From contig JBBQHM010000136.1 in assembly GCA_038323965.1 (NCBI GenBank), positions 1 through 5,512 of the forward strand: a stretch of DNA of 5,512 nucleotides, in the 5' to 3' direction. Each line of letters starts with the position of its first letter. Position 1 is the first letter of the stretch. Under the pieces are notes generated by a model that did not search any database, was not told the origin of the DNA, and worked only from the letters and a program-made list of their open reading frames with translations. This document shows positions 1-5,429 of the stretch, piece by piece. This DNA comes from JBBQHM01 sp038323965 (GTDB lineage: Bacteria > Verrucomicrobiota > Verrucomicrobiia > Chthoniobacterales > UBA10450). The position numbers and the translations under genes are program-made.

Positions 1-111
1 TGGTGATCTTAGCGCAGTGGCCCCACCCGTTCCCATTCCGAACACGGAAGTGAAACGCTGCAGCCCCGATGGTAGTGCGACGATAGGTTGTGCGAGAGTA
101 GGACGTTGCCA
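1..111 (+). rRNA. rrf: 5S ribosomal RNA
   Basis: This is the RNA of the large ribosomal subunit's central protuberance, normally the last gene of an rRNA operon. The diagnostic conserved segment CCGAACACGGAAGTGAAAC lies around positions 37-55, with the CCCGATGGTAGT segment at about 64-75. The two ends pair as helix I: TGGTGA at 1-6 with TTGCCA at 106-111, allowing two G-U pairs. The length of about 111 is in the normal bacterial range. The gene seems complete, although one or two 5' bases could lie before the window edge. The rest of the rRNA operon presumably lies upstream, outside the window. A strong terminator starts 10 bases downstream. Confidence 0.97.
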
Positions 112-120
112 GAATTGATG

Positions 121-154
121 CCCGGCATCTTGGAAACAAGGTGCCGGGTTTTTT
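121..154 (+). terminator. Rho-independent terminator of the rRNA operon
   Basis: An 11-bp stem (CCCGGCATCTT at 121-131 with AAGGTGCCGGG at 138-148, one G-U pair) closes a six-base loop GGAAAC and is followed directly by six T (149-154). This is a textbook intrinsic terminator. Its place just after the 5S gene says it ends the rRNA transcript and insulates the small gene that follows. Confidence 0.95.
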
Positions 155-208
155 CTTTCCCGTTTGTAATTGCTTGAATATCGGGAGGCTGCGCCGTCTA
201 ATTGCCAC

Positions 209-523
209 ATGAAAACTATCAAAGCATTGAGTCTGCTCGTAGCAGCGAGTCTCGCGTTGGGCGGTATCTCATTCGGCGCCGCCAGCGCCACAAGCTATCA
301 AGTCACAGGACCGATCGTTGAAGTTAACGACAGCGTGATCGTGGTGATGAAGGGGAAAGAGCGGTTCGAGGTTAACCGCGATTCAAGCGCCAAGGTGACA
401 GGTGACCTTAAGGTCGGCGAAAAAGTCACCATCATGTACACGATGACGGCGAAGGAAATTGCAGTAAAGGCGGAAAAGGGCAAAAAAGCTGACGCGAAAG
501 CCACCGCTTCGCCGAAGCCTTAA
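209..523 (+). CDS. Small exported protein with a beta-rich domain and lysine-rich tail
   Basis: The product is 104 residues and of unknown function. Residues 1-27 form a clear Sec signal peptide: basic MKTIK start, hydrophobic core about 6-20, and an Ala-Ser-Ala signal peptidase I site at 25-27. The mature part is about 77 residues. Residues 30-85 alternate hydrophobic and polar residues in short strands with turns (pattern VTGPIVEV, DSVIVVMKGKERFEV, VTGDLKVGEKVTI, KEIAVK), suggesting a small OB- or KOW-like beta barrel. The last 18 residues are rich in Lys, Ala and Pro and probably disordered. I recall similar short exported proteins in Verrucomicrobia, without known function. The ATG at 209 is chosen because the signal peptide starts there; the frame is open back to a TTG at 170, which would put 13 polar residues in front of it. 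The only Shine-Dalgarno-like sequence (GGGAGG, 183-188) is 20 bases upstream, unusually far. No convincing promoter is visible between the terminator and the gene. Confidence 0.8.
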   Translation: MKTIKALSLLVAASLALGGISFGAASATSYQVTGPIVEVNDSVIVVMKGKERFEVNRDSSAKVTGDLKVGEKVTIMYTMTAKEIAVKAEKGKKADAKATASPKP

Positions 524-540
524 CGCACTCATCGCGTTAA
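520..540. repeat. Inverted repeat at the stop codon of the small exported protein gene
   Basis: A perfect 7-bp inverted repeat, TTAACGC (520-526) and GCGTTAA (534-540), with a seven-base spacer. It contains the TAA stop of the small exported protein gene. Only a short ATTTA-like stretch follows on the + strand, so it is at best a weak terminator. Confidence 0.4.
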
Positions 541-545
541 TTTAT

Positions 546-570
546 GCTGGCCGTGAAATCCGCGGCCGGC
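546..570. terminator. GC-rich hairpin between two convergent genes, possible terminator
   Basis: Nine base pairs (546-554 with 562-570, two of them G-U on the + strand) enclose a seven-base loop. The hairpin sits between the + strand small exported protein gene and the - strand ATPase gene, where a shared bidirectional terminator would be expected. No T-run follows on either strand, so it may act as an RNA 3'-end stabiliser or a factor-assisted terminator. The rest of the 524-625 gap shows nothing else. Confidence 0.4.
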
Positions 571-625
571 TGATTAAAGAACAAGCGCCGGGGAGCAGCG
601 CACACCCGTTAAGTGCATTGCTCCG

Positions 626-2158
626 CTAGCGCCGGCCGCCGCCAAGAAGCCCGCCCAGCACCCCGCGCACAACCTGGCGCCCGAGCTGGCTGCCGACTGC
701 ACGAGCCGCACTTTTAGCCATTGCGGTCGCAAGCGTGTCTCGTCGTCCTCCCCTTGGACCGATGTTCGGTTCGAAGACCGATTCGGCCGACCCAAGAATT
801 TTCCCAAAAAACGATTCCTTCGCCGCGGTCGGCACTGATGCGCCAGGTGTTACCGCCGGCGCTCCCGCGGCTTGCACTTTCTCCCCTGCCCGGGCCTGGA
901 GTTTTTCGTAGGCTGACTCGCGGTCGACGGCTGCTTCGTAATGCCCGGCGAGGACCGACGAGCTCATAATTTGTTTCCGCTGGTCAGCCGTGATTGCGCC
1001 GACCTGACTTCGTGGCGGCACGATTTTGGCGCGTTGTACGATCGCCGGGGTCCCGTTCTCATCCAGCAATGAGACGAGCGCTTCTCCCACCGCCAGTTCA
1101 CCAAGCGCCTTTTCGACATCAAGTTTCGGATTTTGGCGAAAGGTTTGCGCAGCGGCAGTCACCGCTTTTTGGTCGCGAGGGGTAAAAGCGCGCAGCGCGT
1201 GCTGGATACGATTGCCCAGTTGACCCAAAACAATGTCGGGCAGATCGAGGGGGTTCTGCGTTACGAAATAGACGCCAACCCCTTTCGATCGGATCAGCCG
1301 GACCATCTGCTCGATCTTCTGCAGAACGGCGGGCTCGATATCGGCGAAAAGAAGGTGCGCCTCGTCGAAGAAAAAAACGAGCTTTGGCTTTTCGGGATCG
1401 CCGATTTCGGGCATGCGCTCGAAAAGTTCCGACAACAGCCAGAGCAGGAAAGTCGCGTAAACCTTGGGGGATTGCTGCATCAGTTTCTCCGCCGCCAGGA
1501 TATTGATGCTGCCGCGACCATTTTGGGTTTGGATCAGGTCGTCGAGATCGAGGGCGGGTTCGCCGAAGAATTTGTCCGCGCCCTGCGACTCCAGCGCCAG
1601 CAAATTGCGCTGGATTGCGCCGGCGCTGGCCGCCGAGACATTGCCATACTGCGTTTTAAACTGGTCCGCGTTGTCCGCGACGTACTGCAGCATTGACCGC
1701 AAATCTTTCAGGTCGAGCAGGAGAAGACCGCTTTCATCAGCGATCTTGAAGACCATGTTCAGGACACCTTCTTGGGTATCGTTCAAGTCCAGCAATCGGC
1801 CAAGGAGCAGCGGGCCCATTTCCGAGACGGTCGCGCGGACCGGGTGACCATTTTCGCCGAACACATCCCAGAAAACCACCGGCGACGCTTCCGTTTTGTA
1901 GTCGTCGATCCCCAGTTCTTTCACGCGATCGGCGATTTTGGGATTACTGCCGCCAGCCTGGCTTAATCCCGCCAGATCTCCCTTCACATCGGCCATAAAA
2001 ACGGGTACTCCTCGCGCGCTGAAATTCTCGGCCAGCGTTTGCAACGTTACCGTCTTACCTGTGCCGGTGGCTCCGGCAATTAGGCCGTGCCGGTTGGCCA
2101 TTTTAGGCAGCAGATAAATAGGATCTTTCGCTTTCGCGATGAGGATCGGGTCGTTCAT
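626..2158 (-). CDS. yjgR: HerA-like ATPase of the YjgR (DUF853) family
   Basis: A cytoplasmic P-loop ATPase of the HerA/FtsK-like class, 510 residues; E. coli YjgR is about 500. The N-terminus (ILIAKAKDPIYLLPKMANRHGLI, residues 5-27) and the Walker A loop GATGTGKT (29-36) are the family signature. ADVKGDL follows at 56-62. Walker B is LVFFFDEAH (260-268; Asp265, Glu266). The segment VYFVTQNPLDLPD (296-308) is a sensor-like region with a polar QN, and GNRIQHALRAF (315-325) supplies candidate arginine-finger residues. Residues about 425-455 are an Ala/Pro-rich linker. The tail (467-510) has the GPRGGRR motif and Gly-rich LGGLLGGGRR end typical of YjgR proteins. HerA itself pumps DNA for end resection with NurA, but the YjgR role is not established and no NurA gene is present here. 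The ATG at 2158 fits the family; a TTG at 2188 would add ten residues. Neither start has a good Shine-Dalgarno sequence. The gene lies 303 bases downstream of the greA-like gene in the same direction. Confidence 0.95.
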   Translation of the reverse strand: MNDPILIAKAKDPIYLLPKMANRHGLIAGATGTGKTVTLQTLAENFSARGVPVFMADVKGDLAGLSQAGGSNPKIADRVKELGIDDYKTEASPVVFWDVFGENGHPVRATVSEMGPLLLGRLLDLNDTQEGVLNMVFKIADESGLLLLDLKDLRSMLQYVADNADQFKTQYGNVSAASAGAIQRNLLALESQGADKFFGEPALDLDDLIQTQNGRGSINILAAEKLMQQSPKVYATFLLWLLSELFERMPEIGDPEKPKLVFFFDEAHLLFADIEPAVLQKIEQMVRLIRSKGVGVYFVTQNPLDLPDIVLGQLGNRIQHALRAFTPRDQKAVTAAAQTFRQNPKLDVEKALGELAVGEALVSLLDENGTPAIVQRAKIVPPRSQVGAITADQRKQIMSSSVLAGHYEAAVDRESAYEKLQARAGEKVQAAGAPAVTPGASVPTAAKESFFGKILGSAESVFEPNIGPRGGRRDTLATAMAKSAARAVGSQLGRQVVRGVLGGLLGGGRR

Positions 2159-2204
2159 TTCTGCAAGAGAGCGATTACCGGTCTGCAATCAAGAGGACAG
2201 CCAG

Positions 2205-2309
2205 ATGGAATATGACGACGCGACGAAATTGACTCGCCCGCGCTTCACGTTTTCAATGCACTCGCGCCGATGGTTTCTATCCTACTCTTTCACTTCTTCG
2301 CCGGACTAG
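2205..2309 (+). CDS. Short ORF (34 codons) with a good ribosome binding site, doubtful
   Basis: An ATG at 2205 is preceded by AAGAGGA (2191-2197) at seven bases, one of the best-spaced Shine-Dalgarno sequences in the window. The product begins MEYDDATKLTRPRF and ends in TAG at 2307-2309. It contains SRRWFL (residues 20-25), which resembles a twin-arginine motif, but no hydrophobic segment follows in this frame. The last 40 bases overlap the 62-codon membrane ORF in another frame. It could be a regulatory leader ORF, the true 5' end of that ORF separated by a frameshift, or chance. I recognise no family. Confidence 0.25.
   Translation: MEYDDATKLTRPRFTFSMHSRRWFLSYSFTSSPD
2228..2257. promoter_or_regulatory. 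Candidate symmetrical (two-way) promoter
   Basis: On the + strand TTGACT (2229-2234) and TTCAAT (2252-2257) are 17 bases apart and match the -35 and -10 consensus at five of six and four of six positions. On the - strand the same segment reads TTGAAA (2256-2251), 17 bases, then GTCAAT (2233-2228), a good -35 with a poor -10. The + reading would start transcription near 2263-2265, a few bases before the ATG at 2270. The - reading would give the ATPase gene a leader of about 60 bases. Only sequence similarity supports this, and the housekeeping sigma consensus of this organism is assumed. Confidence 0.3.
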
Positions 2310-2458
2310 TGGCGCTGGGATTTCTCGTACTGGTGGTGCGACGGCGCAAAATGCCGACGCTACTGCGCGGAATACTGATCGTTGGCGCGACTGCGATAGT
2401 TGTCTACGTCGCGTGGACGTTCGTCATCGTCCTCAACGCGAGCCCGGCGACGCCGTGA
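2270..2458 (+). CDS. Probable two-helix membrane microprotein
   Basis: The product is 62 residues and not recognised as any named family. It has two strongly hydrophobic segments, about 4-23 and 34-55, joined by a basic loop RRRKMPTLLR (24-33). By the positive-inside rule the loop is cytoplasmic and both ends face outward. Codon use is rich in G/C third positions, like the neighbouring genes. It lies in the gap between two - strand genes; its TGA ends three bases before the end of the convergent greA-like gene, leaving no room for a terminator. The ATG at 2270 has no Shine-Dalgarno sequence, but a promoter-like pair ends at 2257, so the mRNA could be almost leaderless. The frame is open upstream only to 2216 and contains no other ATG. 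A frameshifted larger gene beginning at 2205 is the main alternative. Confidence 0.5.
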   Translation: MVSILLFHFFAGLVALGFLVLVVRRRKMPTLLRGILIVGATAIVVYVAWTFVIVLNASPATP

Positions 2459-2461
2459 TAA

Positions 2462-4360
2462 TTAATCCGCGACGGCGACTTCGGTATTGGCAATCTCGCC
2501 GATCGTCGTCTCCGGCGGCATCACGTCCACGGGCGCGGCTTCGAGCGCAATAATCGCGAAGCGGCCGGTGCCGTGATCGGTATTGAGCTGCATCATTTCA
2601 CCTAACTTGTGTCCCAGCAACGCCTGCCCGATCGCGGTCTTGTAAGAAATAATGCTGCGCTCCGGATCACCATCCCAGGCACCGAGGATTGTGTAGGTCT
2701 CCTCCGTGTCGGTATTTTCTTCGCGCAGCGTGACGATTGTCCCGATTGATACCTGAGAGGTGTCAGCGTTTTCGAAGGTCGTGCCGCGCGCATTCTCAAG
2801 ATGCTGCTCGAGCTCGACTTTCTGCCGCATCAACACCGCCTGCATTTGCTTGGCGGCCTTGAATTCGAAGTTTTCACGCAGATCGCCATACGAGCGCGCG
2901 ACGCTGATCTCCTTCGTATTATCGGGAATCTTCTTCTTCACCAGCTCTTCGTATTCGGCTTTACGTCGGTGCAGACTGCTCCACGAGACGACTAGTGACT
3001 CATCTTTTTTTTCTGCGGACGCCGCCTGCGCTCCGGTGATCATGGCCTCAAGTTCGGGATATAATTTAATGATGCGGGCCAGGAGCGATCGCTTCGTTAA
3101 CTCATCGAATACGGGCGTAAGCATCAGCTTGCGCATCGAATCGCGAGCGGCATTGATCGTTGCGCCCTCGAACATGTCGGGGATTAATTTCCGATCATCG
3201 AGCAGCACGTCGCGTAGTCTGTTCCCACGCGATTCGTTATGCTGATCACGCTCAATGGCGGATAGAATCGCGCCGAGTAATTCCGGCGTCATGAGGTCGG
3301 TCCAGCGCGCCCGATCCTTGCAAAGCCAGATGAGCATCTCGCTCGTCGCAGAATGTTCGCGGATGGCACGTTCGAGCGTGGTGCGGAGCTCGCCGAGCTG
3401 GTTCGCTTCGGTAAAGACTTTTGGAATGGCAGAGACAAGCCGCGGCTGATTCTCCAGCATCAAGCGTAAGGCGCGCTCACTCCAGCGCGAGCCCAGTGCT
3501 GCCGGGAGCGCTTGCAGGACACGCCGCTCTTTCGATGCCGGCAATTTGGGCAGGATGTTCACCAGCCGTTGCTCTTCGTCCTGAATCAGCTTCGCGAGCG
3601 TGAACTCCGGCCGGGCTATATGCAGCTCCGGAGTTCGTTGCAGCAGGTCGTCGCGCGCAATCACCAACTCGAAGGCGAGCGCCGGATTTAATTTCTGGTT
3701 CTTCGCCGCCGTCTCTTCGACCGCCGCGATGACCGGCTGAAGCTGCACTTTTGGGTCCTTGAAATCGTGATGAAATTTGATGATTTGATCGAGAGCTGCC
3801 GCCTGGTCTTTGGGCTGGCGGGCCTGGCCGAAAAATGCCAGCAATTCATCAGCGTGCGAGACGGCTTCACCGCGCAATTGCACGGGCTCACTCTTTTTTG
3901 TCGGCAAAGAAAAATAGCCCGTCGTTTTGAGCAGCTTCTTGGTCGAGTCCCACCAACGCTTCAGTTCAGCCTCATTAAAGACGTCGCCCAGCAGCATTTC
4001 GCTAATCTGAGACACTGTCGCGGAACCGCCGACGCTCTCCAAAATGTTGCGCACCACCGCGGCGGGATCACTCTTGGCCAGCTGCTTAATTCCCGGTAGA
4101 TCAGTCGCTTTCCGCGTCAGGAAATGCGTCCCGGGAAGAGGCGTGAGATTATCCGCGGCGTAGGGCAATTGCATCGCGTGGCCCTTCTTGGTCGCGAAAT
4201 CGATGACGATCTGATTGAGCAGAAGATTCCATTCGGCGACGCGACCGAATCCCCAGCTTTTATGCAGGCAATAGGTCCCAGCTCTGAGTTGATCGAGTTG
4301 CTCGGCCTGGCGGGAGGTTATTTTCGCCGACTCGACGAGCTTCTGCAGTTCAGCATCCAT
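2462..4360 (-). CDS. greA: GreA-like transcription elongation factor with a long N-terminal extension
   Basis: The product is 632 residues; E. coli GreA is only 158. Residues 31-75 (motif HKSWGFGRV, then IDFATKKGHAMQL and YAADNL) resemble a small Tudor/KOW-like barrel as found in some RNA-polymerase-binding proteins. Residues about 96-155 are helical and may be a winged helix. Residues 165-450 are nearly all predicted helix, possibly repeats. The Gre part is at the end: a coiled-coil hairpin (about 460-525) carrying GDLREN at 492-497, whose Asp493 and Glu496 match the acidic tip residues (Asp41, Glu44) of E. coli GreA that coordinate the metal for transcript cleavage, then an FKBP-like domain (about 534-606, with ISYKTAIGQALLGHKLGE). 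It should enter the RNA polymerase secondary channel and rescue backtracked complexes. Chlamydial GreA is also about 700 residues, so the extension is a group trait rather than a new fusion. ATG 4360 is preferred to TTG 4372; neither has a clear Shine-Dalgarno sequence. Confidence 0.93.
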   Translation of the reverse strand: MDAELQKLVESAKITSRQAEQLDQLRAGTYCLHKSWGFGRVAEWNLLLNQIVIDFATKKGHAMQLPYAADNLTPLPGTHFLTRKATDLPGIKQLAKSDPAAVVRNILESVGGSATVSQISEMLLGDVFNEAELKRWWDSTKKLLKTTGYFSLPTKKSEPVQLRGEAVSHADELLAFFGQARQPKDQAAALDQIIKFHHDFKDPKVQLQPVIAAVEETAAKNQKLNPALAFELVIARDDLLQRTPELHIARPEFTLAKLIQDEEQRLVNILPKLPASKERRVLQALPAALGSRWSERALRLMLENQPRLVSAIPKVFTEANQLGELRTTLERAIREHSATSEMLIWLCKDRARWTDLMTPELLGAILSAIERDQHNESRGNRLRDVLLDDRKLIPDMFEGATINAARDSMRKLMLTPVFDELTKRSLLARIIKLYPELEAMITGAQAASAEKKDESLVVSWSSLHRRKAEYEELVKKKIPDNTKEISVARSYGDLRENFEFKAAKQMQAVLMRQKVELEQHLENARGTTFENADTSQVSIGTIVTLREENTDTEETYTILGAWDGDPERSIISYKTAIGQALLGHKLGEMMQLNTDHGTGRFAIIALEAAPVDVMPPETTIGEIANTEVAVAD

Positions 4361-4396
4361 CGGGACGCACAAGGTAAAGCGAACCGCGATGTTGGC

Positions 4397-4404
4397 GAGA
4401 GGAA
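4397..4404 (+). promoter_or_regulatory. Shine-Dalgarno sequence of an upstream mini-ORF
   Basis: GAGAGGAA lies nine bases before an ATG at 4414. It is the best purine-rich ribosome binding site between the divergent greA-like and terC genes. It is about 40 bases from the terC start, so it cannot serve terC directly and fits the 8-codon ORF instead. Confidence 0.4.
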
Positions 4405-4413
4405 ATTGGATTC

Positions 4414-4440
4414 ATGTTTGCGGTGCACCGCGTGACGTGA
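4414..4440 (+). CDS. 8-codon upstream ORF in the terC leader
   Basis: An ATG at 4414 opens an ORF encoding MFAVHRVT and ends at TGA 4438-4440, only four bases before the GTG of terC (4445). It has a Shine-Dalgarno-like sequence, while terC has none of its own. Ribosomes ending here could restart on terC, which would couple the two, or the ORF may act as a sensing leader. It spans the 12-bp palindrome at 4420-4431. The terC frame cannot extend upstream of 4436 because of a TGA at 4433-4435, so this is not simply the start of terC unless a frameshift intervenes. Confidence 0.35.
   Translation: MFAVHRVT
4420..4431. repeat. Perfect 12-bp palindrome in the divergent greA-terC region
   Basis: GCGGTGCACCGC is a perfect palindrome without spacer, placed 14 bases upstream of the terC start and about 60 bases upstream of the greA-like start. 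It could be an operator for a dimeric repressor. With no loop it is less suited to an RNA hairpin, although a four-base loop (TGCA) with a GCGG/CCGC stem is possible. Confidence 0.4.
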
Positions 4441-4444
4441 AACC

Positions 4445-5386
4445 GTGCGCGCTGTGCCAACGAGTATCTGGTTCTGGATCGCGTTCCACGCAGGAGTCCT
4501 AATTGTCCTCGCGATCGATCTGCTTTGGCAAAAGCGAACACCAGAGCCGGTCACGATGGGCGAAGCGGCATTCTGGAGCTCCATCTGGGTAGTGCTTTCA
4601 CTCGGGTTCAATTGCCTGGTGTGGTTTCTGATGGGGCGAGAGCACGCGCTCGATTTCTTTACCGGTTACGTCATCGAGTACTCGTTGAGCGTCGATAACA
4701 TTTTTGTTTTCGTGCTGATCTTTTCGTTCTTCCGCGTCCCGAGCGAATATCAGCACCGCGTCCTGGTCTGGGGGATCATCGGCGCGTTCATCCTGCGCGG
4801 CCTGATGATCTGGTTCGGGATCGCCTTGGTTGAGCGATTCCAGTGGATACTCTACGTCTTCGGCGCGTTTCTCATCATTACCGCGATCCGGATGTTGAGC
4901 GGAAAGAACGACCTCGACCTCGAAAACAACGCGGTGCTTCGGCTCTGCCGGAAGTGGTTCTCCGTTTCCCCTAATTACGATGGCGACAAATTCATCACCC
5001 GCGTGAACGGCGCGATGATGCTCACGCCCCTCGCCCTGGTCCTGATTGTCATCGACGTGATGGATCTCGTGTTTGCGGTCGATTCGATTCCCGCGGTCTT
5101 CGCCATCACGCGCAACAGCTTCATCGTCTACACCTCCAATATCTGCGCGATTCTAGGGCTGCGTTCGCTTTACTTTTTACTCGCGGGGCTGGTCGGCCGT
5201 TTCGTTTATCTCGAGATTGGACTCGCTGTAATTCTCGCGTTTGTCGGAGCAAAAATGGTCTCGGCGGAGTGGTTCCATGTGCCGAACTGGGTCTCGCTCG
5301 TCGTGATCGCATCAATTCTCGCGATCACGATCCTGGCTTCCGTCATCGCCACCAGTAATGGTGTCGCCGCGAAGAGCCAGAAATGA
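4445..5386 (+). CDS. terC: TerC/Alx-family integral membrane protein, probable metal-ion transporter
   Basis: A polytopic inner-membrane protein of 313 residues, near the length of E. coli Alx (about 320). Hydrophobic segments lie at about 8-26, 43-62, 78-97, 107-126, 133-150, 190-210, 228-250, 255-272 and 282-302. Family signatures are SLSVDNIFVF (80-89, with Asp84 and Asn85 in the membrane), IDVMDLVFAVDSIPAVFAIT (203-222, with Asp204, Asp207 and Asp213) and the SNICAILGLRSLYF stretch (231-244). The intramembrane acidic residues fit metal transport. Alx and the Bacillus homologues are tied to manganese export or metal delivery to exported proteins; the original TerC was named for tellurite resistance, and no other ter genes are present here. 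The start is GTG 4445 or GTG 4454, both fitting the family N-terminus; no own Shine-Dalgarno is seen. The 72 bases from the GreA TTG option, or 84 from its ATG, leave little space for the yybP-ykoY manganese riboswitch found before some homologues, and I see none. Confidence 0.95.
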   Translation: MRAVPTSIWFWIAFHAGVLIVLAIDLLWQKRTPEPVTMGEAAFWSSIWVVLSLGFNCLVWFLMGREHALDFFTGYVIEYSLSVDNIFVFVLIFSFFRVPSEYQHRVLVWGIIGAFILRGLMIWFGIALVERFQWILYVFGAFLIITAIRMLSGKNDLDLENNAVLRLCRKWFSVSPNYDGDKFITRVNGAMMLTPLALVLIVIDVMDLVFAVDSIPAVFAITRNSFIVYTSNICAILGLRSLYFLLAGLVGRFVYLEIGLAVILAFVGAKMVSAEWFHVPNWVSLVVIASILAITILASVIATSNGVAAKSQK

Positions 5387-5392
5387 AGTGTT

Positions 5393-5412
5393 GCGCAGAC
5401 CATGCGCCTTTT
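5393..5412 (+). terminator. Weak hairpin after terC, possible terminator
   Basis: GCGCA (5393-5397) pairs with TGCGC (5403-5407) around a five-base loop, followed by one C and four T (5409-5412). The stem is short and the T-run is poor, so read-through into the next gene is likely. Confidence 0.25.
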
Positions 5413-5429
5413 GGTTAGCTCTCTTCACC

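Noticed and set aside
1133..1696. A 187-codon open frame on the + strand opposite the ATPase gene.
   Set aside because: It is the antisense of a well-supported YjgR coding region. Its apparent protein quality comes from the complementary codons; it has no ribosome binding site and no recognisable motif.
2262..2290. Twin-arginine export signal suggested by SRRWFL in the 34-codon ORF.
   Set aside because: The motif is not followed by a hydrophobic region or cleavage site in its own frame, and the ORF stops soon after, so it is not evidence for a Tat substrate by itself.
2760..3245. A 161-codon open frame on the + strand opposite the greA-like gene.
   Set aside because: It lies wholly antisense to the greA-like gene, including its conserved Gre coiled coil, and its serine-rich composition is typical of a shadow frame.
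4124..4435. A 103-codon open frame on the + strand covering the start of the greA-like gene.
   Set aside because: It is mostly antisense to the conserved N-terminal domain of the greA-like gene and shows no family features.
4361..4444. A possible yybP-ykoY manganese riboswitch before terC.
   Set aside because: The gap is too short for the usual element, and I could not find its paired helices or conserved loops.
4318..4611. A 97-codon open frame on the - strand across the greA-terC gap and into terC.
   Set aside because: It overlaps the conserved starts of two well-supported genes, and its composition (Arg, Ser and Thr rich) is that of a shadow frame.
4445..5386. A tellurite-resistance cluster suggested by the name TerC.
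   Set aside because: No terA, terB, terD, terE or terZ genes are visible around it; stand-alone TerC/Alx proteins are widespread and linked to manganese or metal handling.
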